A stretch of DNA of 64,000 nucleotides from Winogradskyella tangerina (GCF_003260205.1 NZ_QERF01000007.1:1-64000), one strand, 5' to 3'. Positions 32,383 through 40,565 are shown, counted from the first letter of the stretch. A program made the numbers and translations. The notes: generated from the letters alone by a model not told the origin.

Positions 32383-33692
32383 TACAGGTTTATAAAATTA
32401 TTGATCTTAATATTTTCTGCTTTCAAATCGAACATAAGGTTGTATAATCCAAAAAATGTTCGGTTTATATAAATAAAATGTTTAGAGCCGCGATTACCAT
32501 TCATGTTTCTGAGTTCTGTACTCTTTGAATACTTTTGTCCCATTTCTGCTACCTGATTGAAAAATTCAGGATCAGAAAAATTAAATACTTCATTGTGGAA
32601 CGGCTGCGTGAAGAGGCTTAGTAGCTCATAAAACATAGCACTAAAGAACTCAATCTCTTCTTTTGAATCATCTTGCCTAAGAATTTCCAATTCATACATC
32701 TTCGCCTCAAAAATTTCAGGATTTTCAATACTTTCCTTTTTGGCAAGCTCGAAGTAGGGCGTATAAAATTCGTCTGGAATTGATTTCATACAACCAAAAT
32801 CTAAGGCAATCAAATTTCCATCTTCAGAAATCAAGAAATTCCCTGGGTGCGGATCTGCATGGACCTTTTTCAATTTGTGAATTTGATACATGTAAAAATC
32901 CCATAAAGCTTGACCTAATTTATTCGATAATTCTTGGTCCGTATTATGCGCAACAAATTCTGAAAGATGTTCACCTTTCATGTAGTCCATTGTAATTATA
33001 CGTTCCGAAGAATACTCCTCGTAATAGTTTGGAAACTTCAAATTCGGAATGTGCTCACAAGCTTCAACAACCGCTTTACTTTGTTCTATTTCCAAGAGAT
33101 AATTGGTTTCTTCAACCAGCTTATCTTCAACTTCTTTAAAGTATTTATCAGAGTCTTTTCCCTTGATATTAAACATTTTTACAGCTACTGGCTTTACCAG
33201 CGCTAAATCAGAAGCGATACTCTCCGCAACTCCAGGATATTGGATTTTCACAGCAAATTTTTTCCCATTCTTATCTGCGATATGGACTTGTCCAATGCTC
33301 GCAGCATTGACTGAAGTTGCGTTGAAAGTATCAAACAGTTCATTGGGATGTTTCCCAAAATATTTTTTAAATGTTTTAATCACCAAAGGTGGTGATAAGG
33401 GAGGTACTGAAAATTGTGACAACGAAAATTTTTCAACATAAGCTTTCGGTAAAATGCTTTTTTCCATACTCAGCATTTGCGCAACCTTTAGGGCACTGCC
33501 CTTAAGCTTTTTTAGGCTATCGTATATATCTTCTGCGTTATTTTGATTGAGGCGTTCTTTGGCTTCTTCTTTTGAATTGACCATTTTATCGCCATAGTAC
33601 TTCAAATAGTTAACACCAACTTTAGCTCCAGTTGTAACCAGTTTTGAGGCACGTGATATTTTGGTTATTGGTATGCTGTCTATGGTCTTCAT
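32382..33692 (-). CDS. ABC1/UbiB (ADCK/Coq8) family atypical kinase
   Basis: The 436-aa protein has the UbiB-family kinase-like core: ATSVNAASIGQVHIAD (Ala-rich loop), KFAVKIQYPGVAESIASDL (Lys), VEETNYLLEIEQSKAV (Glu), MKGEHLSEF, KVHADPHPGNFLISEDGNLIALDFGCMK (catalytic His/Asp and metal-binding DFG). The N-terminal KxGQ motif that defines the family reads KVAQ (69-72). Family members support ubiquinone/isoprenoid-lipid metabolism via ATPase activity. No transmembrane dimer helix is evident at the C-terminus. It is directly after the TetR-fold gene, echoing the Coq8-Coq9 pairing. Confidence 0.93.
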   Translation of the reverse strand: MKTIDSIPITKISRASKLVTTGAKVGVNYLKYYGDKMVNSKEEAKERLNQNNAEDIYDSLKKLKGSALKVAQMLSMEKSILPKAYVEKFSLSQFSVPPLSPPLVIKTFKKYFGKHPNELFDTFNATSVNAASIGQVHIADKNGKKFAVKIQYPGVAESIASDLALVKPVAVKMFNIKGKDSDKYFKEVEDKLVEETNYLLEIEQSKAVVEACEHIPNLKFPNYYEEYSSERIITMDYMKGEHLSEFVAHNTDQELSNKLGQALWDFYMYQIHKLKKVHADPHPGNFLISEDGNLIALDFGCMKSIPDEFYTPYFELAKKESIENPEIFEAKMYELEILRQDDSKEEIEFFSAMFYELLSLFTQPFHNEVFNFSDPEFFNQVAEMGQKYSKSTELRNMNGNRGSKHFIYINRTFFGLYNLMFDLKAENIKINNFINL

Positions 33693-34349
33693 TTAATTCA
33701 TTTGAATTTTTTCTTTATACAAGAATTTTCCGAGGTCAATTATACTTTTAAGTGGTGTAACATCAATAAGATCGAAACTAGCCTTCACCGATTTTTCTAT
33801 AAACAAATCAGTTTTTTCGAAGGAAGGTGAGGTGTCATCTATCCAGAATCTAATTGTGGTAAGTAATTGCAACCAAGCGGTCTCTTTCAGGCTTCTTTTT
33901 TGAATTCGTACCAGTTGTTCCTGCTTAAGATCTATCGTTTTTATATTGAGGTGCTCTATGTAATTAACAAACCTCTTCTTTAGATGCACTAATGTTCTCA
34001 TGGACTTTAAAGACGATTTATGACTTTCTAATGCATAAATCACGTAACTACGATTTGCAGTTAAAATTTCAAAGAAGGTGAAATAAAAGCTCAGAAGCTT
34101 ATTCTTTGGGTCGAAATTGATGTAATCTTCACTCTTCTCTAGGACCTCATGGGCATTGTCAAAAAATATTTTGAAGATTGACTGTTCGAGTGAATCAAAC
34201 GAAGCAAAGAATTCGTAAAAACGTTGTTCTTCAAAATTATTATCCTTTGCGAAGGCGTATACAGATTTCGGATTTTCATTATGAGATAAAACATATTCCA
34301 TGTAATATCCAATGATGTCTTCTTGTGTGATCGATTTTTTCTTAGCCAT
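33693..34349 (-). CDS. TetR-fold protein, first gene of the upstream light string
   Basis: The 218-aa all-helical protein has an N-terminus that reads like a worn TetR helix-turn-helix (EDIIGYYMEYVLSHNENPKSVYAFAKDNNFEEQRFYEFFASFDSLEQSIF) and a TetR_C-like body. The usual small residues of a DNA-recognition helix are poor matches, so it may be a regulator or a COQ9-like lipid-binding TetR-fold partner of the adjacent ABC1 kinase. The three-half-site promoter lies 20-70 bp before its start, so autoregulation is conceivable. The stop abuts the kinase gene (no spacing). Confidence 0.78.
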   Translation of the reverse strand: MAKKKSITQEDIIGYYMEYVLSHNENPKSVYAFAKDNNFEEQRFYEFFASFDSLEQSIFKIFFDNAHEVLEKSEDYINFDPKNKLLSFYFTFFEILTANRSYVIYALESHKSSLKSMRTLVHLKKRFVNYIEHLNIKTIDLKQEQLVRIQKRSLKETAWLQLLTTIRFWIDDTSPSFEKTDLFIEKSVKASFDLIDVTPLKSIIDLGKFLYKEKIQMN

Positions 34350-34367
34350 GTTACTAGTTTTACAGTG

Positions 34368-34419
34368 CTAAGATACGAATTGTTTAACGAATGAGAATAA
34401 AGGTTAAACAAAATTTAAC
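34368..34419 (-). promoter_or_regulatory. Promoter B: same three-half-site arrangement as promoter A
   Basis: Read on the minus strand: GTTAAAT, 3 bp, GTTTAAC, 14 bp, GTTAAAC (34382-34388), 6 bp, then TATCTTAG (34368-34375). All spacings equal those of promoter A, while the bases between the half-sites differ, so only the half-sites and -7 box are conserved. Confidence 0.75.
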
Positions 34420-34449
34420 AAGAACATAAAAATTCAGGCTGATTAAGAC

Positions 34450-35118
34450 TTAACAGTCCTCATTACAGCATTGGTCATCTTTCACCAATTTACAGCTGAT
34501 AACTGCTAGTATTGCCCCAATAACAGGAGCTGAAAGATATAGCCATAAATGCTGAAGATTGCCTGAAATTACAGCTGGCGCTAGCGATCGTGCAGGGTTC
34601 ATTGAGGCCTTAGTCATTGGACCAGCAAACATGGCTTCTAATAAGATTACAGCACCAACGGCAATGGCCGCCATAGTACCGATTTCCTTGCTTCCTGTAG
34701 AGACGTTAATAATCACAACCATTAAGAAGAATGTGAGTAATAATTCAAGTATGAATGCTTTATAAGGCTCGAAACCATCTGCCGGATAGGTATGCCCAAA
34801 ACTCTGACTTTCAGGAAAAAGTACCCACAGAATGGTTATAGCTAAAAAAGCACCAAGTATTTGAAATATTATGTACATCGGGACATCTTTCCAACTAAAG
34901 CGTTTCGCGAAAGCAAATCCAATGGTCACAGCCGGATTGAAATGCGCTCCTGAAATCTCTCCAAAGGCATAGATCATGGCCATCACAATTAAGCCCCAGG
35001 TTATGGCAATTCCAACATGAGTGACTGCTCCTCCTGTAATTTCATTAACGGTCATTGCGCCACAACCACAAAAGACCATTGAAAAAGTTCCGACTAATTC
35101 TGCAATAAGTTTTTTCAC
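34450..35118 (-). CDS. MIP-family channel (aquaporin/AqpS-like) of ars operon
   Basis: The 222-aa membrane protein has six helices and two NPA boxes: ISGAHFNPAVTIGFAF and MTKASMNPARSLAPAV. The context (arsR, DUF6428, arsC) matches aqpS-type ars operons, in which arsenite made by ArsC leaves down its gradient through the channel. The C-terminal tail KLVKDDQCCNEDC is Cys-rich, unusual for aquaporins. It overlaps the arsC stop by 4 nt. No ArsB or Acr3 pump is seen within the operon, so the channel may be the only exit unless one lies elsewhere. Confidence 0.92.
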   Translation of the reverse strand: MKKLIAELVGTFSMVFCGCGAMTVNEITGGAVTHVGIAITWGLIVMAMIYAFGEISGAHFNPAVTIGFAFAKRFSWKDVPMYIIFQILGAFLAITILWVLFPESQSFGHTYPADGFEPYKAFILELLLTFFLMVVIINVSTGSKEIGTMAAIAVGAVILLEAMFAGPMTKASMNPARSLAPAVISGNLQHLWLYLSAPVIGAILAVISCKLVKDDQCCNEDC

Positions 35119-35732
35119 GACGTTTTTAAGTTTGAAAAGACGTACTTTAATTCAGTGGCGATTTGAAGGCTTCGTTCTTTATATTTTTCAGCTTGTTGAG
35201 GCGTTCCGTCATAGGCCTTTGGGTCTTCGAATGTTATTGGAATACGTGCATCAGCTCCAGGAACATACGGGCAAGCTTCATTGGCCGAATTGCAGGTCAT
35301 GATCGCTGCAAATTCTGAAGAAGGATTAAATGATGCGTCGAAGGTTTTGGAGAATCCGATAATAGGATGAAATACATCCGAATATTTAATACTATATATA
35401 GGATTGTCTTCATTTGAAAGTTTTTCAATTTCAAAACCTGAAGAATTTAAGGCTTCCGCTGCAGAAGGGAATAGGGCAGTAGCTTCTGTTCCTCCCGAAT
35501 ATGTGAAGACATTTTTGATACCAAAATAATGCGCTAAGCATTGTGCCCAAACTTGCGACAAATGACTTCGGCGTGAGTTATGGGTGCAAATAAAATTGAG
35601 ATTGATTATGTCATTTTTAGTGATCTTTTGTTGTATGTAATCAATAAGATCTTGAAGAATAATTTTTCGATTTTCATCTATTGAATTAATATTTAAATTA
35701 TTGATTTCATGATTAATAGAATCATATATCAT
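35115..35732 (-). CDS. arsC: Arsenate reductase, LMW phosphatase type
   Basis: The 205-aa protein has the phosphatase P-loop ICTHNSRRSHLSQVWAQ (C-x5-R, Cys49), the downstream Cys pair in MTCNSANEACPYVPGADARIPITFEDPKAYDGT (spaced like Cys82/Cys89 of thioredoxin-coupled ArsC), and the D-P loop. An N-terminal helical extension of about 40 residues precedes the core. It reduces arsenate to arsenite with electrons passing from the P-loop Cys to the Cys pair and thioredoxin. Second-last gene of the ars operon. Confidence 0.94.
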   Translation of the reverse strand: MIYDSINHEINNLNINSIDENRKIILQDLIDYIQQKITKNDIINLNFICTHNSRRSHLSQVWAQCLAHYFGIKNVFTYSGGTEATALFPSAAEALNSSGFEIEKLSNEDNPIYSIKYSDVFHPIIGFSKTFDASFNPSSEFAAIMTCNSANEACPYVPGADARIPITFEDPKAYDGTPQQAEKYKERSLQIATELKYVFSNLKTS

Positions 35733-35751
35733 AAGTAAAGATTTAAGTATA

Positions 35752-36222
35752 TTAACAACATCCTGAATTTGGTTCGCAGCAGGCTGATATTTTTTGCAAG
35801 TCTGATAATTTTACTCTAGGTTTCTCTTTTGGAATACCGCAATTATCCTTAGCAAGACAATCGGTTTGTTTGCTTGTGAGTAGGAAGTTAGAGCCGTCAA
35901 AATCGAGGTTATATTTACCAATAGTATCTCCTTGATATTCGACTTCAATCTCCAAGTCTTCAATATTTAAAACTTCTTCAGAAAGCGCAATGATCTTAAT
36001 CAATTTTTCTGGATGTAGTCTGTGGTCATAATCATTCGCTTCCCATAGCTGGAAATTTACTACTTCTTCATGTCTAACAGTTCCGCCACAGTCAATAAAA
36101 TCTTTCGTCACCTTACCAACTTCAGTAACGTGAAAATGTCGAGGTACTAAATTTCCGTTTGGTAGTTGGAATGCAATGGTTTCCAACGATTTGAGTTTTT
36201 CTTTTATTTCAGATAATTTCAT
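35752..36222 (-). CDS. DUF6428 family protein of ars operon
   Basis: The 156-aa cytoplasmic protein has the family opening LKSLETIAFQLPNGNLVPRHFHVTEVG and TKDFIDCGGTVRHEEVVNFQLWEANDYDHRLHPEKL. Several His residues (RHFHVTEVG, VRHEE, DHRLHP) could form a metal site. The C-terminus KISACCEPNSGCC carries two Cys pairs, suited to As(III) binding. DUF6428 is commonly found in Bacteroidota ars operons, but its biochemical role is unknown; an arsenic chaperone or buffer is a fair inference. Confidence 0.87.
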   Translation of the reverse strand: MKLSEIKEKLKSLETIAFQLPNGNLVPRHFHVTEVGKVTKDFIDCGGTVRHEEVVNFQLWEANDYDHRLHPEKLIKIIALSEEVLNIEDLEIEVEYQGDTIGKYNLDFDGSNFLLTSKQTDCLAKDNCGIPKEKPRVKLSDLQKISACCEPNSGCC

Positions 36223-36240
36223 GTTTAAATAGTTTTCTAA

Positions 36241-36570
36241 TTAACAACAGTTGTTAGAGTTAATATCTTGATCAAAAAAGGTAGTTAACAATAATTTCAT
36301 TTCTTTCCACTTAGTTTGATCAATACAATAGCAAACGCTGGTTCCTTCTATATTTCCCTTTATTAAGCCTAAATTTTTAAGTTCTTTTAGATGTTGCGAT
36401 ATGGTGGCTTGCGCTAAACCAATTTCATCAACAAGGTCGCCACAAATACAAGTATTAGACTTGAAAAGATGGTGTAAGATCGCCACTCTAGCTGGGTGTG
36501 CGAAGGCCTTCGCTAGTCTGGCAATCTCATTTTGAGCATCAGTGAAAATTTCGGTTTTAGTAAGTCCCAT
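36241..36570 (-). CDS. arsR: ArsR-family arsenic-responsive repressor
   Basis: The 109-aa winged-helix protein has the ArsR core FAHPARVAILHHLFKSNTCICGDLVDEIGLAQATISQHLKELKNLGLI. The C-I-C-G-D-L-V segment in helix 3 is the As(III)-binding C-x-C that releases DNA when metallated; the tail ends SNNCC, which may add ligands. It leads the ars operon and probably represses it through a palindrome just upstream (36587-36598). Confidence 0.94.
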   Translation of the reverse strand: MGLTKTEIFTDAQNEIARLAKAFAHPARVAILHHLFKSNTCICGDLVDEIGLAQATISQHLKELKNLGLIKGNIEGTSVCYCIDQTKWKEMKLLLTTFFDQDINSNNCC

Positions 36571-36586
36571 TTCTTCTTTTATTTAT

Positions 36587-36598
36587 ATATTGCAATAT
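36587..36598. promoter_or_regulatory. Candidate ArsR operator
   Basis: The perfect 12-bp palindrome ATATTGCAATAT lies 17 nt upstream of the arsR start, inside a longer imperfect A/T-rich dyad extending to about 36610. Position and symmetry suit an ArsR dimer site; not verified. Confidence 0.55.
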
Positions 36599-36730
36599 TA
36601 CGATTAATAAATGATTAATTCTTCCTTTTTAGTTAATTTTTTCAATTGTCTTTTAAGTATTCCTTAACATACATCCTTTACTTATGTTGTAATTTTATGG
36701 CAGTTTAACAAAACTTAACACTAAACAAAA

Positions 36731-37579
36731 ATGAAGAAATTAGTATGCTTCGCATTTGCATTAACATTAATGTTCTCAATTGAAGCGCAAATCGAAACCC
36801 CACAACCTAGTCCTTTTACAAAAATTGAACAGAAAGTTGGATTAACTGATGTTACCTTAGAATACTCACGCCCTAGTATGAAAGGAAGAAAGATATTTGG
36901 TGATCTCGTGCCTTACGGTAAAATGTGGAGAGCCGGTGCTAACAAGAATACCATGGTTACATTTAGTGACGATGTTATGATTGGTGATAATAAGTTAAAA
37001 GCTGGTTCTTATTCCATTTTTATCGTGCCTAATGAATCGTCATGGAATGTTTATTTCTATACAGATACAGAAAACTGGGGTACACCAGCAGAATGGGATG
37101 ATAACAAAGTGGCAGCTAAAGTAACAGCAGAGACTTATAAAATGCCTATGAATGTGGAAACATGGACGATCGGTATTGATGATCTTACTAATAAATCAGC
37201 GAGTATTGGGTTTATTTGGGAAAACACCTATGCTGCTGTAACCTTTGAAGTTCCGACGGATACTAAGGTAACTGCGTCTATAGACCAAGTGATGTCTGGG
37301 CCATCTGCAAACGACTATTACGCAGCAGCAGTTTACAAGCTTTCCGAAGGAAAAGATCTTAAAATGGCAATGGAATGGATTGATAAAGCTGTTGATATGA
37401 CTAGCGATCAACCTCGTTTTTGGTATTTAAGACAGCAATCATTAATTCATGCTGCTAATGGTGATAAAAAAGGAGCTATTGCTGCAGCAAAAAAGTCTCT
37501 CGAAGGTGCTAAAGCAGCTAAAAATGAAGACTATGTCAAAATGAATACAGATTCTCTAAAAGAATGGGGAGCGATGTAA
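36731..37579 (+). CDS. DUF2911 domain protein, secreted
   Basis: The 282-aa protein has a signal peptide (KKLVCFAFALTLMFSIEAQ) and then the DUF2911 region: FTKIEQKVGLTDVTLEYSRPSMKGRKIFGDLVPYGKMWRAGANKNTMVTF.. LKAGSYSIFIVPNE.. WNVYFYTD.. The last ~85 residues resemble TPR repeats (AAAVYKLSEGKDLKMAMEWIDKAVDMTS.. GDKKGAIAAAKKSLEGAKAA). Probably periplasmic or outer-membrane-facing; the function is unknown. It has its own terminator and stands divergent to arsR. Confidence 0.92.
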   Translation: MKKLVCFAFALTLMFSIEAQIETPQPSPFTKIEQKVGLTDVTLEYSRPSMKGRKIFGDLVPYGKMWRAGANKNTMVTFSDDVMIGDNKLKAGSYSIFIVPNESSWNVYFYTDTENWGTPAEWDDNKVAAKVTAETYKMPMNVETWTIGIDDLTNKSASIGFIWENTYAAVTFEVPTDTKVTASIDQVMSGPSANDYYAAAVYKLSEGKDLKMAMEWIDKAVDMTSDQPRFWYLRQQSLIHAANGDKKGAIAAAKKSLEGAKAAKNEDYVKMNTDSLKEWGAM

Positions 37580-37601
37580 AAGTTCTCAACTAATAAAATT
37601 G

Positions 37602-37631
37602 AAGCGCAACTTACTCGGTTGCGCTTTTTTT
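37602..37631 (+). terminator. Intrinsic terminator of DUF2911 gene
   Basis: The stem AAGCGCAAC / GTTGCGCTT with a short loop is followed by a run of T residues, 23 nt after the stop. It overlaps the 3' end of the convergent Gfo/Idh gene (stop at 37611). Confidence 0.9.
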
Positions 37632-38606
37632 GTGATAATCTAATCCGATAATGCCTCTTATTCTATCTAAAGTCGCGATGAGCGCTCTACTTCTCTCGAA
37701 TGACATGATCTCACTTTCCTTTTTCTGTTGACGAATTAGTTGGTTGAAATGGGCAATTTCGTAACTGTAGCCGATAGATTTATAATCGAATGTTTTTAGC
37801 TCCTTATTACCGTATTGATCGATAAGCACTACTGTTGTTGGCTCATGAAAACGACCATTAATTTTAATTATTCCCTTTTCACAATAAAATATGGCCTCGG
37901 TTTTGGTCTCTTCTAGTAAAGTACTTTTGAGGTATGCTTCTGAATTGTTATAACTAAAGATCATTTCGCAATCAGCATCAGCTCCATTAGGAAAATATTT
38001 TGCCTTGGCCTCGATGGTATCTGGTAAGCCTAAAGTAGAAAGCGCAGCAAAAATAGGGTAGATGCCAATGTCCATAAGGCTTCCGCCGCCAACTGACTTG
38101 TCAAAAACCCTTGAGGTTTCATCATAAACTGGATTGAAACCAAAATCAGCTTCAAGTTTCAAAATGGTTCCAAAATGATTCGATTTCAAAAGTTTTTCAA
38201 CATAATTGAAATGTGGTAAAAAAGCTGTCCACATGGCTTCCATCAACAAAGTATTATGATCTTTTGCCGTTTGAATCATCTCATTGACCTCCTGAAGATT
38301 TAGTGCAAAAGGTTTTTCGCAGAGAACAGGAATATTTTGTTTCAAACAAAGTAATGTGTGTGGATGATGATAACTGTGTGGTGTAGCAATGTATATAGCA
38401 TCAACACGTGAGTCGTTAGCTAATTCTTTATAACTACCATATGCTACCGTTGCATTGTTTTCTGAAGCGAATTTTTCTGCCTTAGATAAACTACGAGAAG
38501 CCACACCATAAAGTTCAGTGTTACTCACTGTTTTTAGGTCTTCGGCAAATTTTTTGGCAATTTTTCCAGCTCCGATAATTCCCCATCGGATCGTTCTTAA
38601 ACTCAT
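37611..38606 (-). CDS. Gfo/Idh/MocA family oxidoreductase
   Basis: The 331-aa protein has the N-terminal Rossmann domain (RWGIIGAGKIAKKFAEDL; VDAIYIATPHSYHHPHTLLCLKQNIPVLCEKPFALN, with the EKP motif Lys) and the C-terminal alpha-beta domain (FGFNPVYDETSRVFDKSVGGGSLMDIGIYPIF, with the D-x-G-x-Y catalytic region). It is likely NAD(P)-dependent, acting on a sugar or inositol. Start and stop overlap the SSS transporter by 4 nt; last gene of a PIG-L/transport operon, suggesting catabolism of an imported sugar derivative. Confidence 0.92.
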   Translation of the reverse strand: MSLRTIRWGIIGAGKIAKKFAEDLKTVSNTELYGVASRSLSKAEKFASENNATVAYGSYKELANDSRVDAIYIATPHSYHHPHTLLCLKQNIPVLCEKPFALNLQEVNEMIQTAKDHNTLLMEAMWTAFLPHFNYVEKLLKSNHFGTILKLEADFGFNPVYDETSRVFDKSVGGGSLMDIGIYPIFAALSTLGLPDTIEAKAKYFPNGADADCEMIFSYNNSEAYLKSTLLEETKTEAIFYCEKGIIKINGRFHEPTTVVLIDQYGNKELKTFDYKSIGYSYEIAHFNQLIRQQKKESEIMSFERSRALIATLDRIRGIIGLDYHKKSATE

Positions 38607-40429
38607 GACTTAGCCGTTTTTGGCGTAGTTGCTTGTATTATATGTGCAATAACAATTACAATAACACAGCCAATTAGATTTAGCCATAAATAAGGTAGGT
38701 TAATAAGATCGGCATTATCTAGGAAATATAACCCTATGATACATACCTGAGTAATTAACGCCCCTATAAAAACGGCATTTCCTCTTATGTACTTAAAGAA
38801 AAAAGCAAGCAAGAATATGCCTAAAACATTACCATAAAATATAGAACCAATAATATTTACCAATTGTATTAAGTTCTCGGCAAGATTTGCAAAGCAGGCG
38901 ATAATAATGGCTATAACTCCCCATCCTAAGGTAAACCATTTGGTAACGTTAACCATGTGCATATCACCTTTATCTTCTTTTAGGTTTCTACCATAAAGAT
39001 CAATGGAGGTGATAGTTGCCAAGGCATTAATTTCTGAGGCTGTTGAAGACATAGCAGCAGATAATATTACGGCCAAGAGCAGACCAATCAATCCTTTAGG
39101 AAGATGATTCAGGATAAAACGAATAAACATGTAATCTCTGTCGTTTGTTTGAGTATCCTTAGCTGCATCATTATAGAGCGTTTTTAAAGCGTTTGATTTT
39201 TCCTTGTAGGTTGCGCTCTCAGAATTAGATTTTAATTCATCAACTTCAGTTTGCAGTTTATTATAAGCCTCTCGATATTCAGGATCGATCGCATTTTTAA
39301 TTAGAAATTTAGATTCGGAGCGGTAAGTTTTTTCTAGACTATCAATAGTGGCCAGTTCAGCTCTTAAATCATCACTTTTATTTTTCGCGTAAGCCAAACT
39401 TAAACGTTGCTTTATATCAAATAGTTCGGCTTGTTTAGTTTGAAGTATTTTATACTCATTGCCATATTCTGATGCTAAAACAGTCTGAGTTGACGCATCG
39501 ATGAAGTTTAGAGGAGCTGGATTGAATTGATAAAAAACAAAAACCATAACGCCAACTAGGAGTATGAAAAATTGCATCGGGACTTTAAGTAAACCGTTGA
39601 ATAGCAATCCCATTTGCATTTCTTTCATCGATTTCCCAGAGAGATAACGTTGTACTTGACTTTGGTCCGTTCCGAAATACGATAGCATTAAGAAGGTTCC
39701 ACCTATGAGCCCTGTCCAAACGGTATATCTATTTTCAAGGTCGAATGAGAAATCTAGCACCTCCATTTTACCGGTAGCGCCAGCAATATCAATGGCATCA
39801 GTAAATGAAACTTCGTCTGGGATGAGTCCAATTATAATCACTAAAGCAGCGATCATTCCAGCAAAAATGACAAACATCTGCTGTTTTTGAGTAACCGTAA
39901 CCGCTTTTGTACCGCCTGAAACCGTGTATATAATCACCAATACTCCAATAATGATATTTAGAGTTATAATATTCCAACCGAGTACGACAGACAGAATAAT
40001 CGCAGGCGCAAAAATTGTTATTCCGGCCGCTAATCCGCGTTGAATTAAAAATAAAATTGCTGTAAGCGTTCTTGTTTTTAAGTCGAATCGATTTTCTAAA
40101 AATTCATATGCTGTGTATACTTTCAAGCGATGATATAATGGAATAAATACCATGCAAATAATCACCATAGCGATTGGAAGTCCGAAGTAAAACTGAACAA
40201 ATCCCATTCCGTCCGAAAAGGCTTGTCCGGTGGTAGATAAAAATGTAATGGCACTGGCTTGCGTTGCCATAACAGACAAGCCAATGGTCCACCATTTTGT
40301 GGAATTCCCACCGCGTACGTACTCCTGAACGTTTTTACTGCCTCTTGTTTTCCAGGTGCCATATCCAACGATAGTGGCTAAAGTGGCAATTAAGACCGCC
40401 CAGTCTATCCAATCTAAAGTTTGTGGCAT
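38603..40429 (-). CDS. Sodium:solute symporter (SSS family)
   Basis: The 608-aa membrane protein has about 13-14 helices. The N-terminal segment YVRGGNSTKWWTIGLSVMATQASAITFLSTTGQAFSDGMGFVQFYFGLPIAMVIICMVFIPLYHRLKVYTAYEFLENRFD is the SSS sodium-site and substrate region. An inserted soluble segment of about 100 residues (about 325-425, KQAELFDIKQRLSLAYAKNKSDDLRAEL..) interrupts the helices, a feature of some Bacteroidota SSS transporters. The substrate is unknown; the operon context (PIG-L hydrolase, dehydrogenase) suggests a sugar or amino sugar. Confidence 0.93.
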   Translation of the reverse strand: MPQTLDWIDWAVLIATLATIVGYGTWKTRGSKNVQEYVRGGNSTKWWTIGLSVMATQASAITFLSTTGQAFSDGMGFVQFYFGLPIAMVIICMVFIPLYHRLKVYTAYEFLENRFDLKTRTLTAILFLIQRGLAAGITIFAPAIILSVVLGWNIITLNIIIGVLVIIYTVSGGTKAVTVTQKQQMFVIFAGMIAALVIIIGLIPDEVSFTDAIDIAGATGKMEVLDFSFDLENRYTVWTGLIGGTFLMLSYFGTDQSQVQRYLSGKSMKEMQMGLLFNGLLKVPMQFFILLVGVMVFVFYQFNPAPLNFIDASTQTVLASEYGNEYKILQTKQAELFDIKQRLSLAYAKNKSDDLRAELATIDSLEKTYRSESKFLIKNAIDPEYREAYNKLQTEVDELKSNSESATYKEKSNALKTLYNDAAKDTQTNDRDYMFIRFILNHLPKGLIGLLLAVILSAAMSSTASEINALATITSIDLYGRNLKEDKGDMHMVNVTKWFTLGWGVIAIIIACFANLAENLIQLVNIIGSIFYGNVLGIFLLAFFFKYIRGNAVFIGALITQVCIIGLYFLDNADLINLPYLWLNLIGCVIVIVIAHIIQATTPKTAKS

Positions 40430-40433
40430 AGGC

Positions 40434-40553
40434 TTAAGCGAATGATGCAGTTATAAAGTAAAATAGAACGATATATAGTGCGTTTGCAATTAGAACTACG
40501 GTGTACATCTTGTCCCATTTTTGTTTTTGTTGAGGTTGATCTTGGTTGTGCAT
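40434..40553 (-). CDS. Single-helix membrane microprotein (39 aa)
   Basis: The short frame MHNQDQPQQKQKWDKMYTVV.. then ..LFYFITASFA has a polar glutamine-rich head and one hydrophobic helix of about 20 residues. It begins 13 nt after the PIG-L start-side gene and stops 4 nt before the SSS start codon, so it is a tight operon member. It resembles the small accessory subunits found beside some SSS-type transporters, but no family name is assigned. Confidence 0.75.
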   Translation of the reverse strand: MHNQDQPQQKQKWDKMYTVVLIANALYIVLFYFITASFA

Positions 40554-40565
40554 ATTAATCAGTTG

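Noticed and set aside
36700..36720. GTTTAAC..CTTAAC motif before the DUF2911 gene as a fourth regulon site
   Set aside because: The half-sites are only 4 bp apart and the 14-bp inverted pair is missing, so it does not share the architecture of promoters A-C.
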